Source: Lichenifustis flavocetrariae (lineage in GTDB: Bacteria; Pseudomonadota; Alphaproteobacteria; Rhizobiales; Beijerinckiaceae). Taken from it: DNA of 42,037 nt. Below the pieces are notes generated by a model that worked only from the letters and a program-made list of their open reading frames with translations, had not been told where the DNA came from and ran no database searches. Positions 15,231 to 25,359 of the stretch are shown one piece after another (within the stretch, counting starts at the first letter, position 1; the number at the start of each line of letters is the position of its first letter). The translations under genes were made by a program, and so were the position numbers. The DNA is taken from the NCBI RefSeq assembly GCF_026130545.1, contig NZ_JAMOIM010000042.1, positions 1 to 42,037 of the forward strand. The letters are read 5' to 3'.

Positions 15231-15893
15231 ATGCACCTGAATTTTTCGGTCTGGCTGACCCGCTGGCCTTATCTCTTGCAAGGAGCGGCGATCTCGCTCG
15301 AGATTGTCGTCATCGTTCTGCTTCTCAGCACGCCATTGGCGATGATCGCGGCGCTGGGCCTCGGCGCGACCAATCGCGCGATCCTGTACCCAATGATGGC
15401 GATCAGCTGGATTTTGCGTGGCATCCCGCCCCTCGTGATCTTGTTCGTCGCCTATTTCGTCGTGCCTCAGTTCGGTATCAGCCTGACGCCGCTCGTCGCC
15501 GCCATCGCGGGCTTCACGGCCTACAACACACTCGTCGTGGCCGAGTTGATCGTCGCGGGGTTCCGCTCCGTCGATCCCGGTCAACATGCGGCCATCGCGG
15601 CGCTGGGCCTTCCGCCGTTCCGGGCCTATCGAAGGGTGCTGCTGCCGCAGGCGCTGCCGTCGATCATCCCGCCCTACATTTCCTACAGCACCGACATGGT
15701 GAAGGGCACCGCACTCGCCGGCTCGATCGGCGTGCTCGAACTCGTCACGCGTGCCAATCAGGTCATCCTCGCGACCAATCGGCCCTTCGAGATCCTCCTC
15801 GGCATTGCCGCGCTCTACGGCATCGTCGATGCGGGATTGATGGGGCTGCAGGCTGCGGCCGAGCGCCTGTGGGCGCCCCACGCGAGACGGTGA
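15231..15893 (+). CDS. Polar amino-acid ABC importer permease 1
   Basis: A 220-residue HisM/GlnP-type inner-membrane protein with about five hydrophobic segments. The EAA-type loop is recognisable before VLLPQALPSIIPPYISYS, the segment that contacts the ATPase. The start ATG lies 33 bases after the binding-protein stop, and the next permease begins nine bases after its end. With the permease at 15903 it should form a heterodimeric channel served by the ATPase at 18540. Confidence 0.92.
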   Translation: MHLNFSVWLTRWPYLLQGAAISLEIVVIVLLLSTPLAMIAALGLGATNRAILYPMMAISWILRGIPPLVILFVAYFVVPQFGISLTPLVAAIAGFTAYNTLVVAELIVAGFRSVDPGQHAAIAALGLPPFRAYRRVLLPQALPSIIPPYISYSTDMVKGTALAGSIGVLELVTRANQVILATNRPFEILLGIAALYGIVDAGLMGLQAAAERLWAPHARR

Positions 15894-15902
15894 GGGCAAG
15901 CG

Positions 15903-16556
15903 ATGAGCTTCGATCTTGACCTGATCGTCCAAGCGCTACCGGAGCTTTTGCAGAGCGTCCTCGTGACGATCGAGCTCTTCGTGCTGCTGATGCTGATCGC
16001 CACCCCGATCTCGCTTCTCGTGGCGCTGGCCAGGGTGTCGTCGATGCTGGGCCTGCGCTGTGCCGCGGCCTGCTACGTAAATGGCATCCGGTGCATTCCC
16101 GTTCTCGTAATCCTCTATTTCACCTTCTACGGCCTGCCTCAATTGGGGCTTCGGATCGCACCTTTCACCGCGGCCCTTACTGGGCTCACGATCGGCACCG
16201 TGGCCTATCTGGCCGAGGACCTGCGCGCGGGCCTGACCGCCATCGATCCCGGGCAGTTCCAAGCCGCCGATGCTCTCGGGCTCGGCTATTGGTGGCGCAC
16301 GCGACGCATCATCGTTCCGCAGGCACTGCCGGTGATGATCGGGCCCTACTTCACGCGCGCCATCGTGTCCCTGAAGGCGACTTCCATGGCCTCGATCGTG
16401 GCGGTCAACGAGGTCACGGGCGAAAGCATGGCGCTGTTGACCCAGACCTACCGCGCCCTCGAATTCCTCACCTTCGCGGCCATCACCTACCTCACGCTGA
16501 GCGCCGTTCTGGCGTTTGCTCAGGTGATCCTTCAACGCAAGGTAGCGCTGCCATGA
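15903..16556 (+). CDS. Polar amino-acid ABC importer permease 2
   Basis: A 217-residue HisQ-type permease. Landmarks are the membrane segment near LLMLIATPISLLVAL, the conserved INGIRCIPVL-like stretch (NGIRCIPVLVILYF) and the ATPase-contact loop AADALGLGYWWRTRRIIVPQ. It overlaps the start of the following oxidoreductase gene by four bases (ATGA, 16553-16556), so transport and oxidation are translationally coupled. Confidence 0.92.
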   Translation: MSFDLDLIVQALPELLQSVLVTIELFVLLMLIATPISLLVALARVSSMLGLRCAAACYVNGIRCIPVLVILYFTFYGLPQLGLRIAPFTAALTGLTIGTVAYLAEDLRAGLTAIDPGQFQAADALGLGYWWRTRRIIVPQALPVMIGPYFTRAIVSLKATSMASIVAVNEVTGESMALLTQTYRALEFLTFAAITYLTLSAVLAFAQVILQRKVALP

Positions 16557-18499
16557 CGACTCGCTACCCTCGCCTCTGGTCGCCGATGGCGATCGGCCGT
16601 GTAACGATCCGCAATCGAGTCGTGCTGACGGGCCATGGGACCCGCATGGTCAAGGATGGCGAGGCCACGGCCATGATGCGCGCCTATTACGCGGAGCGCG
16701 CCAAGGGCGGGGTCGGCCTCCTGATGATCGGTACCCAGCAGGTCCATCCCTCATCACCCGGCCTCGGCCATCTGCTGTGCAACTACGACGATGCGATCAT
16801 CCCCAGCCTCGCCGGCATCGCCGAGGCCGTCCATCGCCATGGCGCCAAGCTGTTCGGCTATATCGGGCATTTCGGGGCTTTCGCAGGCGCCACTCCGGCG
16901 GCGCCATGGGCACCTTCGGCCCTCTATAACCAGACGCTCGGAAGCCATGCGCACGCCATGTCCGTGGACGAGATCGCCGAACTGGTGGACGCACACGCCA
17001 AGGCCGCCCTTAGAAACCTCGAAGCTGGCCTCGATGGTATTGAGGTTCACACCGGTCATGGCTTGCTTTTGAACCAGTTCCTGTCGCCGCTGACCAACAA
17101 GCGGGACGACGCCTACGGCGGCACGCTCGACAGCCGGATGCGCTTTCCGCTCGAGGTTCTCGTCGCCGTGCGCCGTGCCGTCGGACCCGACATCCCGCTT
17201 GGAGTTCGCATCAGCGGCGAGGAGTTGATCAAGGGTGGTCTCACGGTCGACGAGATGACGATCGTGGTTCAGGGCATGATCCGGGCCGCGGCGATCGATT
17301 ACGTCGACGTCTCCATGGGCAACGATTCGGACGACATGAGCGCCATGCGGCACCTGCCGCTGATGGACATGCCGTCAGCCCCTTACGCGGGGGTCGCAAA
17401 GTCGATTAGAAATGAGGTCGCGATCCCGATCATCCACGGGACCCGGATCGACAGGCCGGACGTCGCCGAAAGACTGCTCGAAAGCGGCGCCGCAGATTTC
17501 GCCGGTATGTGCCGTGGCTTGATCGCCGACCCGCACCTGCCGAACAAGGCGCGCGACGGCCGAACCGATGACATCACCCCCTGCGTGGGTTGCGATCAGG
17601 CCTGCATCGGCCATCTCGAAACGGGCCTTCCGATCTCCTGCGTCGGCAATCCCGTGACAGGCCGCGAGATTCAATGGGGCGAGATCCATCCGGCGGCAGT
17701 GCGCAAGAAACTGGTCGTGGTGGGCGGCGGGCCGGCCGGCATGGAGGCGGCGGCGGTCGCGGCCACGCGCGGCCATGTCGTGATCCTGTTCGAAGGCGAG
17801 GCGACGCTCGGGGGCGCCCTGCGGATCGCGGCCCAGGCCCCGAACCGGACGGGTTGGAAGCGCCTGATCGACGCGCAGGCGCGGCGTCTCCTGACCACCG
17901 GCGTCGACGTGCGGTTGTCGACGCGCGTCGACCTCGATCAAATCCGGGTCGAAAAGCCCGACGCGATTGTCGTGGCCACCGGGGCGGTGGCGGCGTTACC
18001 CGACCTACCCGGAGCGCATGCCAATATCCTCACCGAACGGGCGGTTCTCAGCGGTGCGGCAGTGGCACGAGGCGATGTCATGGTGCTCGATTTTCTGGAC
18101 TCGGCGAGCGGCATCGGCGTTGCGAGCTTTCTGCGCGATCGCGGTCACCGGGTCGTGCTCGTCACGCAGGCGTCGCGGTTGGGAGACCGGCTGGTCAAGC
18201 CCACCCGAACCTGGTTGAGCAAGGTGCTGCATGGCAAGGGGGTGACGGTGCTCACGGAACACAGAGTGGTCCGACTCGATCCGGAAGGCGCGACCCTCGT
18301 CCACCTGCCGAGCGAGACCGAGGCGACTCTGTTAAACATCGCAACGGTTGTGGTGGCGGCGGCGCCACGTTCCGACCAAGCCTTGCTGGCTGCGATACGT
18401 AGGCTTGCAACGGAAGTTCACGTGATCGGGGATGGGGAAACACCACGCAACGTCGAGGCGGCTATCCTTGAAGGCCACGCTGTGGGTCACGCGCTATGA
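16553..18499 (+). CDS. FMN/4Fe-4S/FAD oxidoreductase (N-demethylase or dienoyl-CoA reductase type)
   Basis: A 648-residue protein of the old-yellow-enzyme fusion family that includes trimethylamine dehydrogenase, 2,4-dienoyl-CoA reductase and the stachydrine/dimethylglycine demethylases. Residues 1 to about 340 are the FMN barrel ([20 protein letters not shown], then a [18 protein letters not shown] active-site loop). A 4Fe-4S ligand set follows in [10 protein letters not shown]...SC, cysteines 344, 347, 351 and 363. Next is an NAD/FAD domain with [14 protein letters not shown]; the second dinucleotide motif is unusual ([12 protein letters not shown]). It sits inside an amino-acid-type transport operon, which fits oxidative N-demethylation of the imported compound better than fatty-acid metabolism. 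This functional choice is inference. Confidence 0.87.
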   Translation: MTTRYPRLWSPMAIGRVTIRNRVVLTGHGTRMVKDGEATAMMRAYYAERAKGGVGLLMIGTQQVHPSSPGLGHLLCNYDDAIIPSLAGIAEAVHRHGAKLFGYIGHFGAFAGATPAAPWAPSALYNQTLGSHAHAMSVDEIAELVDAHAKAALRNLEAGLDGIEVHTGHGLLLNQFLSPLTNKRDDAYGGTLDSRMRFPLEVLVAVRRAVGPDIPLGVRISGEELIKGGLTVDEMTIVVQGMIRAAAIDYVDVSMGNDSDDMSAMRHLPLMDMPSAPYAGVAKSIRNEVAIPIIHGTRIDRPDVAERLLESGAADFAGMCRGLIADPHLPNKARDGRTDDITPCVGCDQACIGHLETGLPISCVGNPVTGREIQWGEIHPAAVRKKLVVVGGGPAGMEAAAVAATRGHVVILFEGEATLGGALRIAAQAPNRTGWKRLIDAQARRLLTTGVDVRLSTRVDLDQIRVEKPDAIVVATGAVAALPDLPGAHANILTERAVLSGAAVARGDVMVLDFLDSASGIGVASFLRDRGHRVVLVTQASRLGDRLVKPTRTWLSKVLHGKGVTVLTEHRVVRLDPEGATLVHLPSETEATLLNIATVVVAAAPRSDQALLAAIRRLATEVHVIGDGETPRNVEAAILEGHAVGHAL

Positions 18500-18539
18500 C
18501 GCGCGACCGTGCCGCGAAGATATCGCGAGTCGAACTGGG

Positions 18540-19376
18540 ATGACCATGATCGAATTGGCAGCCCTCTCCGAACATGGTGCGCACGAGAGCGCCGTCGTCA
18601 ACGTTGCGCCGCTGCTCCGAATCAAGAAGCTCGTCAAACGCTACGGCCCGAAGACCGTTCTGCACGGCGTCGACCTGGATATTCCAGCCGGCAGGGTAGT
18701 GGCCCTGATCGGGGCCAGCGGATCCGGCAAGTCGACGCTGCTGCGCTGCGTAAACTATCTCGAAGTGCCAGAGCCCGGCAGCGAGATCTGGCTCGACGGG
18801 GAGCTGATTGGCCAGGATGCCCGGAGCACTCCGCCCCGTCTGCTCCAAGGCGCAGCGTTGCGACGCCAGCGCAGCCAGATTGGCATGGTGTTCCAGCACT
18901 TCAACCTGTTCCCGAACCTCACCGCACTCGAAAACATCACAGAAGCGCCGCTGGCGCACCGCCGGGCCACCAAAGCGGAAGCGCGGATGCAGGCGCAAGC
19001 CCTACTCGATCAGGTTGGACTGCACGACAAGGCGGCATCCTATCCCAGCCAATTGTCGGGCGGGCAGCAGCAACGGGTGGCTATTGCCAGGGCGCTGGCC
19101 ATGAAGCCGAGGCTCATGCTCTTCGACGAGGTGACGTCAGCCCTCGACCCCGAGCTCGTCGACGAGGTATTGAAGGTCATGCTTCAACTCGCGCAAGACG
19201 GTATGACGATGGTGGTGGTGACCCACGAGATGGCCTTTGCGGCAGAGGTCGCAGACCGCGTCGTCTATATGGACCAGGGTCGGATCATCGAAGACGGCCC
19301 TCCCGGCTCCATCTTGCGCAACCCTCGACATCCTCGGACACAAGCCTTTCTTAAGCGCATGCTGAGGACGGGATGA
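18540..19376 (+). CDS. Polar amino-acid ABC importer ATPase
   Basis: A 278-residue GlnQ/HisP-type ATPase with Walker [11 protein letters not shown]-loop [11 protein letters not shown], signature [15 protein letters not shown], Walker [16 protein letters not shown] and switch VVTHEMAF. The usual proline of DEPTS is valine, a common variant in this family. The ATG at 18540 (alternative 18546) is preferred over upstream in-frame codons that overlap the oxidoreductase gene. It is the last gene of the unit that starts at 14340 and energises the two permeases. After it, intact metabolic genes stop for several kilobases. Confidence 0.92.
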   Translation: MTMIELAALSEHGAHESAVVNVAPLLRIKKLVKRYGPKTVLHGVDLDIPAGRVVALIGASGSGKSTLLRCVNYLEVPEPGSEIWLDGELIGQDARSTPPRLLQGAALRRQRSQIGMVFQHFNLFPNLTALENITEAPLAHRRATKAEARMQAQALLDQVGLHDKAASYPSQLSGGQQQRVAIARALAMKPRLMLFDEVTSALDPELVDEVLKVMLQLAQDGMTMVVVTHEMAFAAEVADRVVYMDQGRIIEDGPPGSILRNPRHPRTQAFLKRMLRTG

Positions 19377-20158
19377 GTAAGGCGAAGATCGACCAAAAAA
19401 AGCCGTTCAGAGTCTGTCCGAAGTCAGTTTTTTGCCTGATCACGCATGAATCTCGGCCAATTTCACGGTTCGATAAAACCTCCGGATTGGATCCATCCCG
19501 GCCTAAGTCAGTCGTTTGATGATGGCGGAGAGATCCTGTTCGCGGTAGAGTCTGTATTCGAATTGGGAGAGGGTGCGGGGAGGTGCTTGTCCCCCATGGC
19601 ATGACTGGTGCTGGTGATAGCGGCTTTGATTGTAAAAGCGCCACCAAAACCGACCCCTGCTCTAAACACCGACCAATCATTGAGACTTCAGCGAACTTCT
19701 TGATCACTGAGGGTTCCTTATCGGCGCTGCACCCGAGCCCATGCGTGGTCGTCTCCGGTTGAAAGTTAGCGATCGGAGGCGGTCTTATGCAGTGAGGGCG
19801 GCTATCGTGGCGGAGCATCGGAGGCAATCAGAACATGGGTAGCCGCGAGATTTACAGTGCGAAGCTGGTTTGTCACGATTGAGGGGTGATCGGCTCCGTA
19901 AAGCTTTCTGAGGCCGAGAACCCTGTTTACGACCCGAATCCTCGGCGCGCGGTTGAAGAGGGCGCGCCGAAGCGTGAGCATCGCGGGCTTCGTCCTGGTG
20001 TGAAGGGCGGTCCAAATCCAGGCCACGGGGCGGAGCAAATCCAGGCCAACCCTACAACGGCCGGTGAGCCCGCAACAGATGAAATACGATCATGAACATA
20101 AAAGGTTAGCCAAGGGCACAGTCTAATCTAGTATCGTTCGTCTGGAGTCGGACGGGGC
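19377..20158. other. Gene-poor junction DNA before the IS21 remnant
   Basis: About 780 bases with lower GC than the flanks and no convincing gene. Short open frames exist on both strands (for example 19802-20038 on the minus strand), but none resembles a known protein. It probably marks the border between the catabolic island and the rearranged region to its right, and may hold unrecognisable mobile-element debris. Confidence 0.5.
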
Positions 20159-20904
20159 TGTTGATTTCCGCTGAGAAGTGACCCAGGCGGCTCGGATTTT
20201 TCCATCGAGAATTGACCCATGTTTTCACCTCCTTCCACGCGGTTTGCGTGGGGGGCATCGGAGTGATCGACATGGAGTTATTGAGCGTCATCCGACGCTG
20301 GCATTGCCGGGACTATTTCTCCCTTCGAGAGATCGCCCGGCGCACCGGTCTTTCGAGAAACACGGTTCGCAAGTACCTTCGCCAGGATAGCCTTGAGCCT
20401 CGGTTCAACACCCCCGGCCGTCCGAGCAAGCTCGACCCCTATGCGGAGAAGCTGTCGGCGATGCTTCGCGTCGAGACGGGGAAGTCGCGCAAGCAAAAGC
20501 GCACGATCAGGCAGTTGCACGTCGATCTCGTCGGGCTCGGCTATGGGGGTTCGTATAATCGGGTTGCGGCCTTTGCCCGTGACTGGAAGGCCGCCCGACA
20601 GCGCGAGCAACAGACCAGTGGTCGGGGCACGTTCGTTCCCCTGGCGTTTGTGCCGGGCGAAGCCTTTCAGTTCGACTGGTCAGAAGACTGGGCGATCCTC
20701 GCCGGCGAGCGGACCAAGCTGCAGATTGCCCACGTCAAACTGTCCTACAGCCGCGCCTTTACGCTCCGGGCCTATCCGCTGCAAACCCACGAGATGCTGT
20801 TTGACGCTCATAACCACGCCTTCCGGGTCCTGGGTGGTGTTCCGCAGCGCGGCATCTACGACAACATGAAGACCGCCGTCGATAAGGTCGGTCGCGGTGC
20901 TTAG
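20159..20904 (+). mobile_element. Truncated IS21-family element, left end
   Basis: The left terminus begins TGTTGATTTCC at 20159, followed by the repeated binding motif typical of IS21 ends (GAGAAGTGACCCA near 20173 and GAGAATTGACCCA at 20207). The istA gene follows, but it stops abruptly near 20900 where the sequence switches to a gene on the other strand. No istB and no right end are present, so the element is a fragment and cannot transpose by itself. Confidence 0.85.
20263..20904 (+). pseudogene. istA: istA, IS21 transposase, 3'-truncated
   Basis: About 213 residues remain of a protein usually near 500. An N-terminal helix-turn-helix (FSLREIARRTGLSRNTVRKY) and the start of the DDE catalytic core (GEAFQFDWSEDWAIL, then YDNMKTAVDKVGRG) are intact. 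The coding sequence is cut directly after VGRG, where family members continue with a KxRxVN segment, and a TAG follows at once. Start is GTG 20263 or ATG 20272. The reading frame up to the break has no lesion, so truncation was the inactivating event. Confidence 0.88.
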
Positions 20905-21452
20905 AGGCGCCCTGACCCTCCGACGAGCAGTTGTGCGGCGGCTCCCATCGCTCCGAGATCGGCACCGAGATTGATGACGTTGGCTACGAGCAGAAGAACG
21001 ACGACAACCCGGAGGAGCCACGCGGGGTAGTGCCGCCGGAGGTTGTGAGCGATGCCGGCGCCGGTGACCGCGCCGATGCGCGCGCAGACGGCCTGAAAGG
21101 CCACCATCATCGGCAAGCTGAACAGCATCGTCCAGGCGAGTCCGAACTCGAATTTCGCGCCGACTTGGCTGTAGGTGGCGATGCCGCTCGGGTCGTCATC
21201 GGCCGCACCGGTGACGAGACCCGGTCCGAGTTTCTTGAGGAATCCGACCGACTTCAGTGGAAGTCCACTCGGTTTCGGCACGACGGGAATGTTTGTCTCA
21301 GGCTGGAGCAGAAATTTTATCGCAGCCTCAGGATCAAGGGCAGCGCACGATCGCCGTGCAGCCGAGCTTGGACGTGCCACCCGATCTTCATCGGGCTTTT
21401 CGGGGACGATCGGTCTTCGCTCGAACCAACTTCGCCGAGCGTTCTGTCGCAT
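20901..21452 (-). pseudogene. Nramp-family divalent metal transporter, N-terminal fragment
   Basis: About 183 residues remain of a transporter of more than 400. The N-terminal Nramp signature is clear: LGPGLVTGAADDDPSGIATY (first membrane helix with the metal-binding DDDPSG loop), then a second helix, an ARIGAVTGAGIAHNLRRHYP loop and a third hydrophobic helix ending at NLGADLGAMGAAAQLL. Coding sequence stops at the IS21 junction near 20.90 kb, so most of the membrane domain is missing and transport is impossible. The ATG at 21452 has a GAGAAG ribosome site. It lies downstream of the BON gene on the same strand. Confidence 0.85.
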
Positions 21453-21505
21453 CTGCTTCTCGCGTTCCGGTTGCCGCCGGAAGGATGCCCTCCGGCGGCC
21501 GGCGA

Positions 21506-22156
21506 TCAGACGACCGCGATGTCGTTCTCGACGCCCGTCACGCCTGGGGCGCGCCACGCTGTATCGTCCGCGACCCACTTGTCGTCGAAGGTGGGCACGG
21601 TTCCGGTAAGGCGGACCGAGCCGCCCGTCGCGCTCACCGACACGTTGTCCTGGTAGGAAGACCACGACCGGTGCAGGGCGCGCTTGATGTCGGCCGAGAT
21701 GTCGGTCGCGCTGGGGCGCGGCTTGAGCGTGATCTGGTCGGATACCCCCACCACGCCGGACAGGGGACGCAGGTCGTGCTCCGCCGCGTCCCTCTGATAT
21801 TTCCAGTCGACCTGTCCGGTGAGGGTGAGCCAACCCTTCTCGACCTTAACCTTGACGGCGTCGTGCGGGACCGAGGTGTCCCACGCCAGTCGCTCGACGG
21901 CGGCGGCCGCGATTTCCTCGTCCGTTCGCTTGGTGTCGAAGGGAAGGCGGACTTCGAGTTCCTCGGCGACTGCCTTGACGCCCTTCACGCGCCCGGCCGC
22001 CTTCTCGGCGGCGTACTTTTCGGCGTAGGTCAGGACGTGGCCGCTGAGCGTCACGACGCCCTCCTTGGCGGCGACGCCGATATGGGCCGCGATCACGCTC
22101 GGCTCCCAGGCGAGTTCGTCCTGCACGGACTTTTGGAGCTGACTGTCGTTGTTCAT
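21506..22156 (-). CDS. BON-domain protein (three BON repeats, OsmY-like)
   Basis: A 216-residue protein made of three BON domains, at about residues 6-70, 77-143 and 150-215. Each has the GxVTLSGxV or GWLTLTGQV type glycine turn (GVVTLSGHV, GWLTLTGQV, GSVRLTGTV). BON proteins bind membrane lipids or stabilise envelopes under stress. Unlike E. coli OsmY it has no signal peptide from the chosen ATG, which is preceded by a perfect AGGAGG. It remains intact between the Nramp fragment and the phosphoketolase remnant. Confidence 0.9.
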   Translation of the reverse strand: MNNDSQLQKSVQDELAWEPSVIAAHIGVAAKEGVVTLSGHVLTYAEKYAAEKAAGRVKGVKAVAEELEVRLPFDTKRTDEEIAAAAVERLAWDTSVPHDAVKVKVEKGWLTLTGQVDWKYQRDAAEHDLRPLSGVVGVSDQITLKPRPSATDISADIKRALHRSWSSYQDNVSVSATGGSVRLTGTVPTFDDKWVADDTAWRAPGVTGVENDIAVV

Positions 22157-22472
22157 GAGGTTTCCTCCTATGGAGATAATCGGCGCGCAGGCGCCATGGG
22201 CACCTCCCGTCAGGGAGATGCCGAGGTAAGCCGAAGCAACGCGGCCACTGTGTGATGCGGCTGATACCGTGACACCGAACCTAGCCGGATCGCTCGATCG
22301 AGGCGTGAACCGAGTTCGCGGAGCGACTATGCGCAAATGCGTTCGCCTAGGTTGGGGCAGGCGTGATCGCGTCCTGCCTCAGGGACCAACACCGCCTGCG
22401 ACGGCCTGCCGCTGAGAACTGTCGATCGGCCGAGGACCTGGAGCGCATCAGTGCTGCAACGCACGTCGTCGG

Positions 22473-22640
22473 TTGGAAGGCAGGTTCCTCAAAGGCTACC
22501 TGATGACAGGCCTGCACGGCCTGCTCAACAGCTACGGAGCCTTCGTCCGCATATTGGACTCCATGTTCAGCCAGCGCCAAATGGCTGGAGGCGAGTCCGT
22601 CGCTCGTATGATCGCTTCGACGTTCCTCCCGCACCCCGGC
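22473..22640 (+). pseudogene. Phosphoketolase (xfp) fragment
   Basis: A short internal segment resembling the middle of xylulose-5-phosphate/fructose-6-phosphate phosphoketolase. The stretch LKGYLMTGLHGLLNSYGAF followed by VRILDSMFSQ matches the conserved family region that usually reads like LEAYLLTGRHG, a serine-tyrosine pair and a VIDSMxNQHAKW stretch. Full phosphoketolase is about 800 residues; only about 45 are recognisable here. The sequences before and after do not continue the homology, so it is a remnant. It ends where the opposing atpG gene ends. Identification rests on recall of the family motif. Confidence 0.6.
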
Positions 22641-22658
22641 GCTTTCCGATCCCGTTCA

Positions 22659-23516
22659 TCACCTGCGGCCGGCAGTTCGGCTGGCCGTTTCGCCGGCTGC
22701 CAGTTCGATGATTTCCTCCGTGATCCCGTTTTGCCGCACGATTCTCTGGACCGATTGCAGCTCAGCCAGCTGACGCTCGATCTGGCTGTGGGCGGATGTC
22801 ATCGATTGAAGGCGCGCTTCGTTCTCCGCCGCGAACGCGTGGAGGGCCGCCGTGCAGAGTTCGGCGTGGACGTAAGCCGCCGTCAGTTCGCCGATGAGTA
22901 CGGTCGGTTCGAGCGTCACGAAGGGGTCGTTCCCCTTGGGGCTGGTCAAGGTGGTCAGGTCTATCGGGAAAAGGCGGCGGCGTTCGACGCGACAGCCGTG
23001 CCCGGGCTCCCACCGGCTGAACATCGCGTCGAGACGGTCGATGTCACCGGCGGCGATGCGTTGATAGAGCGCCTCGGCGATCACGTCCGCGAGCTTGGGA
23101 ATGCCGTCCGAATGGGAGGGCATGGCGCCTGACCATTCAGGCGAGATGGCCCTCTCGCGAGCGACCGTCCCGCCACGCGTTCCTATGAGGTACAACTTGC
23201 AGTGGCCCAGATCCGCTCGGGCCGCATCGAGGAGGCGCTCGCTGAAGGCGCCGGCAAAACCCTGTTCGGCGCAGAACACGACCAGCGCGGAGCCGGTCTG
23301 CCGATGTGCGGGGTTTTTCGGACGGATCGCAGGCGGTAGGGATAGGGCCTGTCCGATCGCCGCCGCGATCGCGGCCGCATAGCTGTCGACGGAGGCGAGC
23401 TGGCCTCGGGCCTGCTGGGCGCGGGCGGCCGCGATGCCGCGCATCGCATTCACCACCGCACCGAGCTGCCGGATGCCGTCGATCCGGGCGCCGACCTCGG
23501 CGAGACGCTCGGTCAC
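22659..23516 (-). CDS. atpG: N-ATPase gamma subunit
   Basis: A 285-residue gamma-type subunit of the F-ATPase central stalk, with the N-terminal coiled-coil pattern ([24 protein letters not shown]) and a C-terminal helix. N-ATPase gamma proteins are diverged from housekeeping AtpG, as here. The start is GTG 23516, overlapping the atpA stop by four bases (GTGA). It is the last gene of the operon, in the order known for N-ATPases (atpDCQRBEFAG). It is open throughout even though subunits needed for assembly are missing upstream. Confidence 0.82.
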   Translation of the reverse strand: MTERLAEVGARIDGIRQLGAVVNAMRGIAAARAQQARGQLASVDSYAAAIAAAIGQALSLPPAIRPKNPAHRQTGSALVVFCAEQGFAGAFSERLLDAARADLGHCKLYLIGTRGGTVARERAISPEWSGAMPSHSDGIPKLADVIAEALYQRIAAGDIDRLDAMFSRWEPGHGCRVERRRLFPIDLTTLTSPKGNDPFVTLEPTVLIGELTAAYVHAELCTAALHAFAAENEARLQSMTSAHSQIERQLAELQSVQRIVRQNGITEEIIELAAGETASRTAGRR

Positions 23517-24712
23517 GCCGGCTTGGCCGATGTCGTGGCCGGCAGCAACGTCTTCACGTAGCGCTCCATCACGGCGCCTAGCGCATGCCTCGTCGCGTCG
23601 TCGAGCACACCTTTGTCTTCGATCTCTCGAACCTCCAAAGCGGCGTCCTTGTCGAGCGCATCGCGCAACCCTTTGCGGACCGCGTCCACGGTCGGCAACG
23701 GGATCGTATCGAGGAGGCCGAACTGCACTGCGAGCACCAGGGCGACTTCGTCGGCCAACCGCAGGGGCGAATGCTGCGGCTGTTCGAGGATCGCACGGAT
23801 GCGGGCGCCCCGCGCGAGCTGCTTCTGGACCCGTGTGTCGGGCATGCCGCCGAACCGGGTGAACGCTTCCAGTTCGAGGAACTGGGCGTAGTCGAGGCGT
23901 AGCGTCTTGGCCGCGTCGCGAAGAGCACGGGCCTGGGTCTTGCCGCCGACGCGGCTCACGCTGGTGCCGACGTCGACCGCCGGCTTCTGGCCCTGGCGGA
24001 ACAGCTTGGCGTCGAGCACGATCTGGCCATCCGTGATTGAGATCAGGTTGGTCGGAATGTAGGCGCTGAGATTGCCCGCATCCGTCTCCGCGATGGGGAG
24101 AGCCGTGAGCGACCCGCCGCCTTTTTCCTTCGAGAGCTTGGCGGCCCGCTCCAACAAGCGCGCATGCACGTAGAACACGTCGCCAGGATAGGCTTCGCGG
24201 CCGGGCGACTGGCGCGTCAGGAGCGCGATCTCGCGATGGGTCGCGGCGTGCTTGGTCAAGTCGTCGATCACGATCAGGGCGTGCTGACCGCGATCGCGGA
24301 AATACTCGGCCATCGTCATCGCGGCGAACGGCGCGATCCATTGCAGACCGGGGGAACTCGCGGCCTCGGCGAACACGATGATGCACCGCTCCGGGGCGCC
24401 GCCGGCGTGGATGGCGTCGATGGCGCGGCGGATGCTCGAACTCTTCTGGCCCACCGCGACGTAGACGCAGACCATGTCGCTCGATTTTTGGTTGATGATC
24501 GTGTCGATCGCGATCGTCGTCTTGCCGATGGCGCGGTCCCCGATAATGAGTTCACGCTGGCCCCGGCCAAGCGCGAAGAGCGCGTCGATCACGATCAGTC
24601 CCGTCTGGACGGGCTCGGTGACGAGGTCCCGGTCGATGATCGCCGGCGCCGGTCGCTCGATCGGCTCCTTGCCATCCGCCGCGATCGGCCCCTTGGCGTC
24701 GAGCGGCCGACC
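23513..24712 (-). pseudogene. atpA: N-ATPase alpha subunit, 5'-deleted
   Basis: About 400 residues of an F-ATPase alpha subunit remain. The Walker A GDRAIGKT(T) of REL(I)[10 protein letters not shown], the [12 protein letters not shown] region, and the C-terminal helical domain are intact. The gene has no start of its own: homology begins at [11 protein letters not shown], which in complete alpha subunits lies after roughly 110-120 residues, and the DNA immediately upstream is the end of atpB in another frame. The beta-barrel N-terminal domain is absent. The first internal methionine lies beyond Walker A, so a working alpha subunit cannot be made. Confidence 0.85.
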
Positions 24713-25359
24713 GCGCCAGCGATGAACACCATCGCGAGGATCGCGAAGATGTAGGCCTGGACGGCCCCGGTCAGCAGGTCGAGCGCCATGAGCGGGATCG
24801 GGACGAGGAAGCCGGCAAGCGACAGGACGATGCCGATCACGAAGACGCCGCTCATCACGTTGCCGAACAGGCGCACGAGGAGGGAGAAGGTGCGCGTCAG
24901 GCTCTCGATGAAGTTGAGCGGGATCATGACGGGATTGGGCGAGGCGAAGGTCGCGAGGTAACCGCGCAGGCCGCCGGCGCGGATGCCGAACCAGATCACC
25001 GCGACGAAAACGAGGAGCGCGAGGGCGGCATCGGTTTCGAGCTTGGCGGTGGGCGGTCCAACTCCCGGAACGAGCGACGACCAATTGGCCACGAAGATGA
25101 AAACGAACAACGTGCCGACGAAGGCACGATAAGGTCCCGGCTCCAGCTGCATGGTATCCCGGATCTGGCCGTCCACCGTGTCGACGACAAGTTCGAAGGC
25201 GGCCTGCGTCCTCGACGGGACGAGGGTCAGTCGACGCGTGACGAGGACACTGCCCAGGGTCAGGACCGCCATGATAGCCCAGGTGACGATCACGGCCGCC
25301 GTGATCGTCACCGGACCGACGTGGAAAAGCGCGAGGCTGGCGAGGGGAGATGTCACCAC
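24595..25359 (-). CDS. atpB: N-ATPase a subunit with deletion-altered C-terminus
   Basis: A membrane protein with the essential arginine R163 in [14 protein letters not shown] and the conserved last helix ([20 protein letters not shown]). GTG start at 25357-25359 (or the next GTG), overlapping the atpR stop. Genuine AtpB sequence ends around AGAVG (residue about 218). The frame then runs out of phase through atpA DNA, giving an arginine- and serine-rich tail to 24595. The tail is an artefact of the deletion that fused atpB to atpA near 24.71 kb. The c subunit (atpE) and b subunit (atpF) genes that should follow are gone. Confidence 0.85.
   Translation of the reverse strand: MVTSPLASLALFHVGPVTITAAVIVTWAIMAVLTLGSVLVTRRLTLVPSRTQAAFELVVDTVDGQIRDTMQLEPGPYRAFVGTLFVFIFVANWSSLVPGVGPPTAKLETDAALALLVFVAVIWFGIRAGGLRGYLATFASPNPVMIPLNFIESLTRTFSLLVRLFGNVMSGVFVIGIVLSLAGFLVPIPLMALDLLTGAVQAYIFAILAMVFIAGAVGRSTPRGRSRRMARSRSSDRRRRSSTGTSSPSPSRRD

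Noticed and set aside
14250..15932. 560-codon open frame on the minus strand
   Set aside because: Antisense to the binding-protein and permease genes; composition rich in R, D, H and Q typical of a shadow frame.
24595..24712. Genuine arginine-rich C-terminal extension of AtpB
   Set aside because: The same DNA in the other frame is conserved AtpA sequence, so the tail is out-of-phase reading across a deletion junction.
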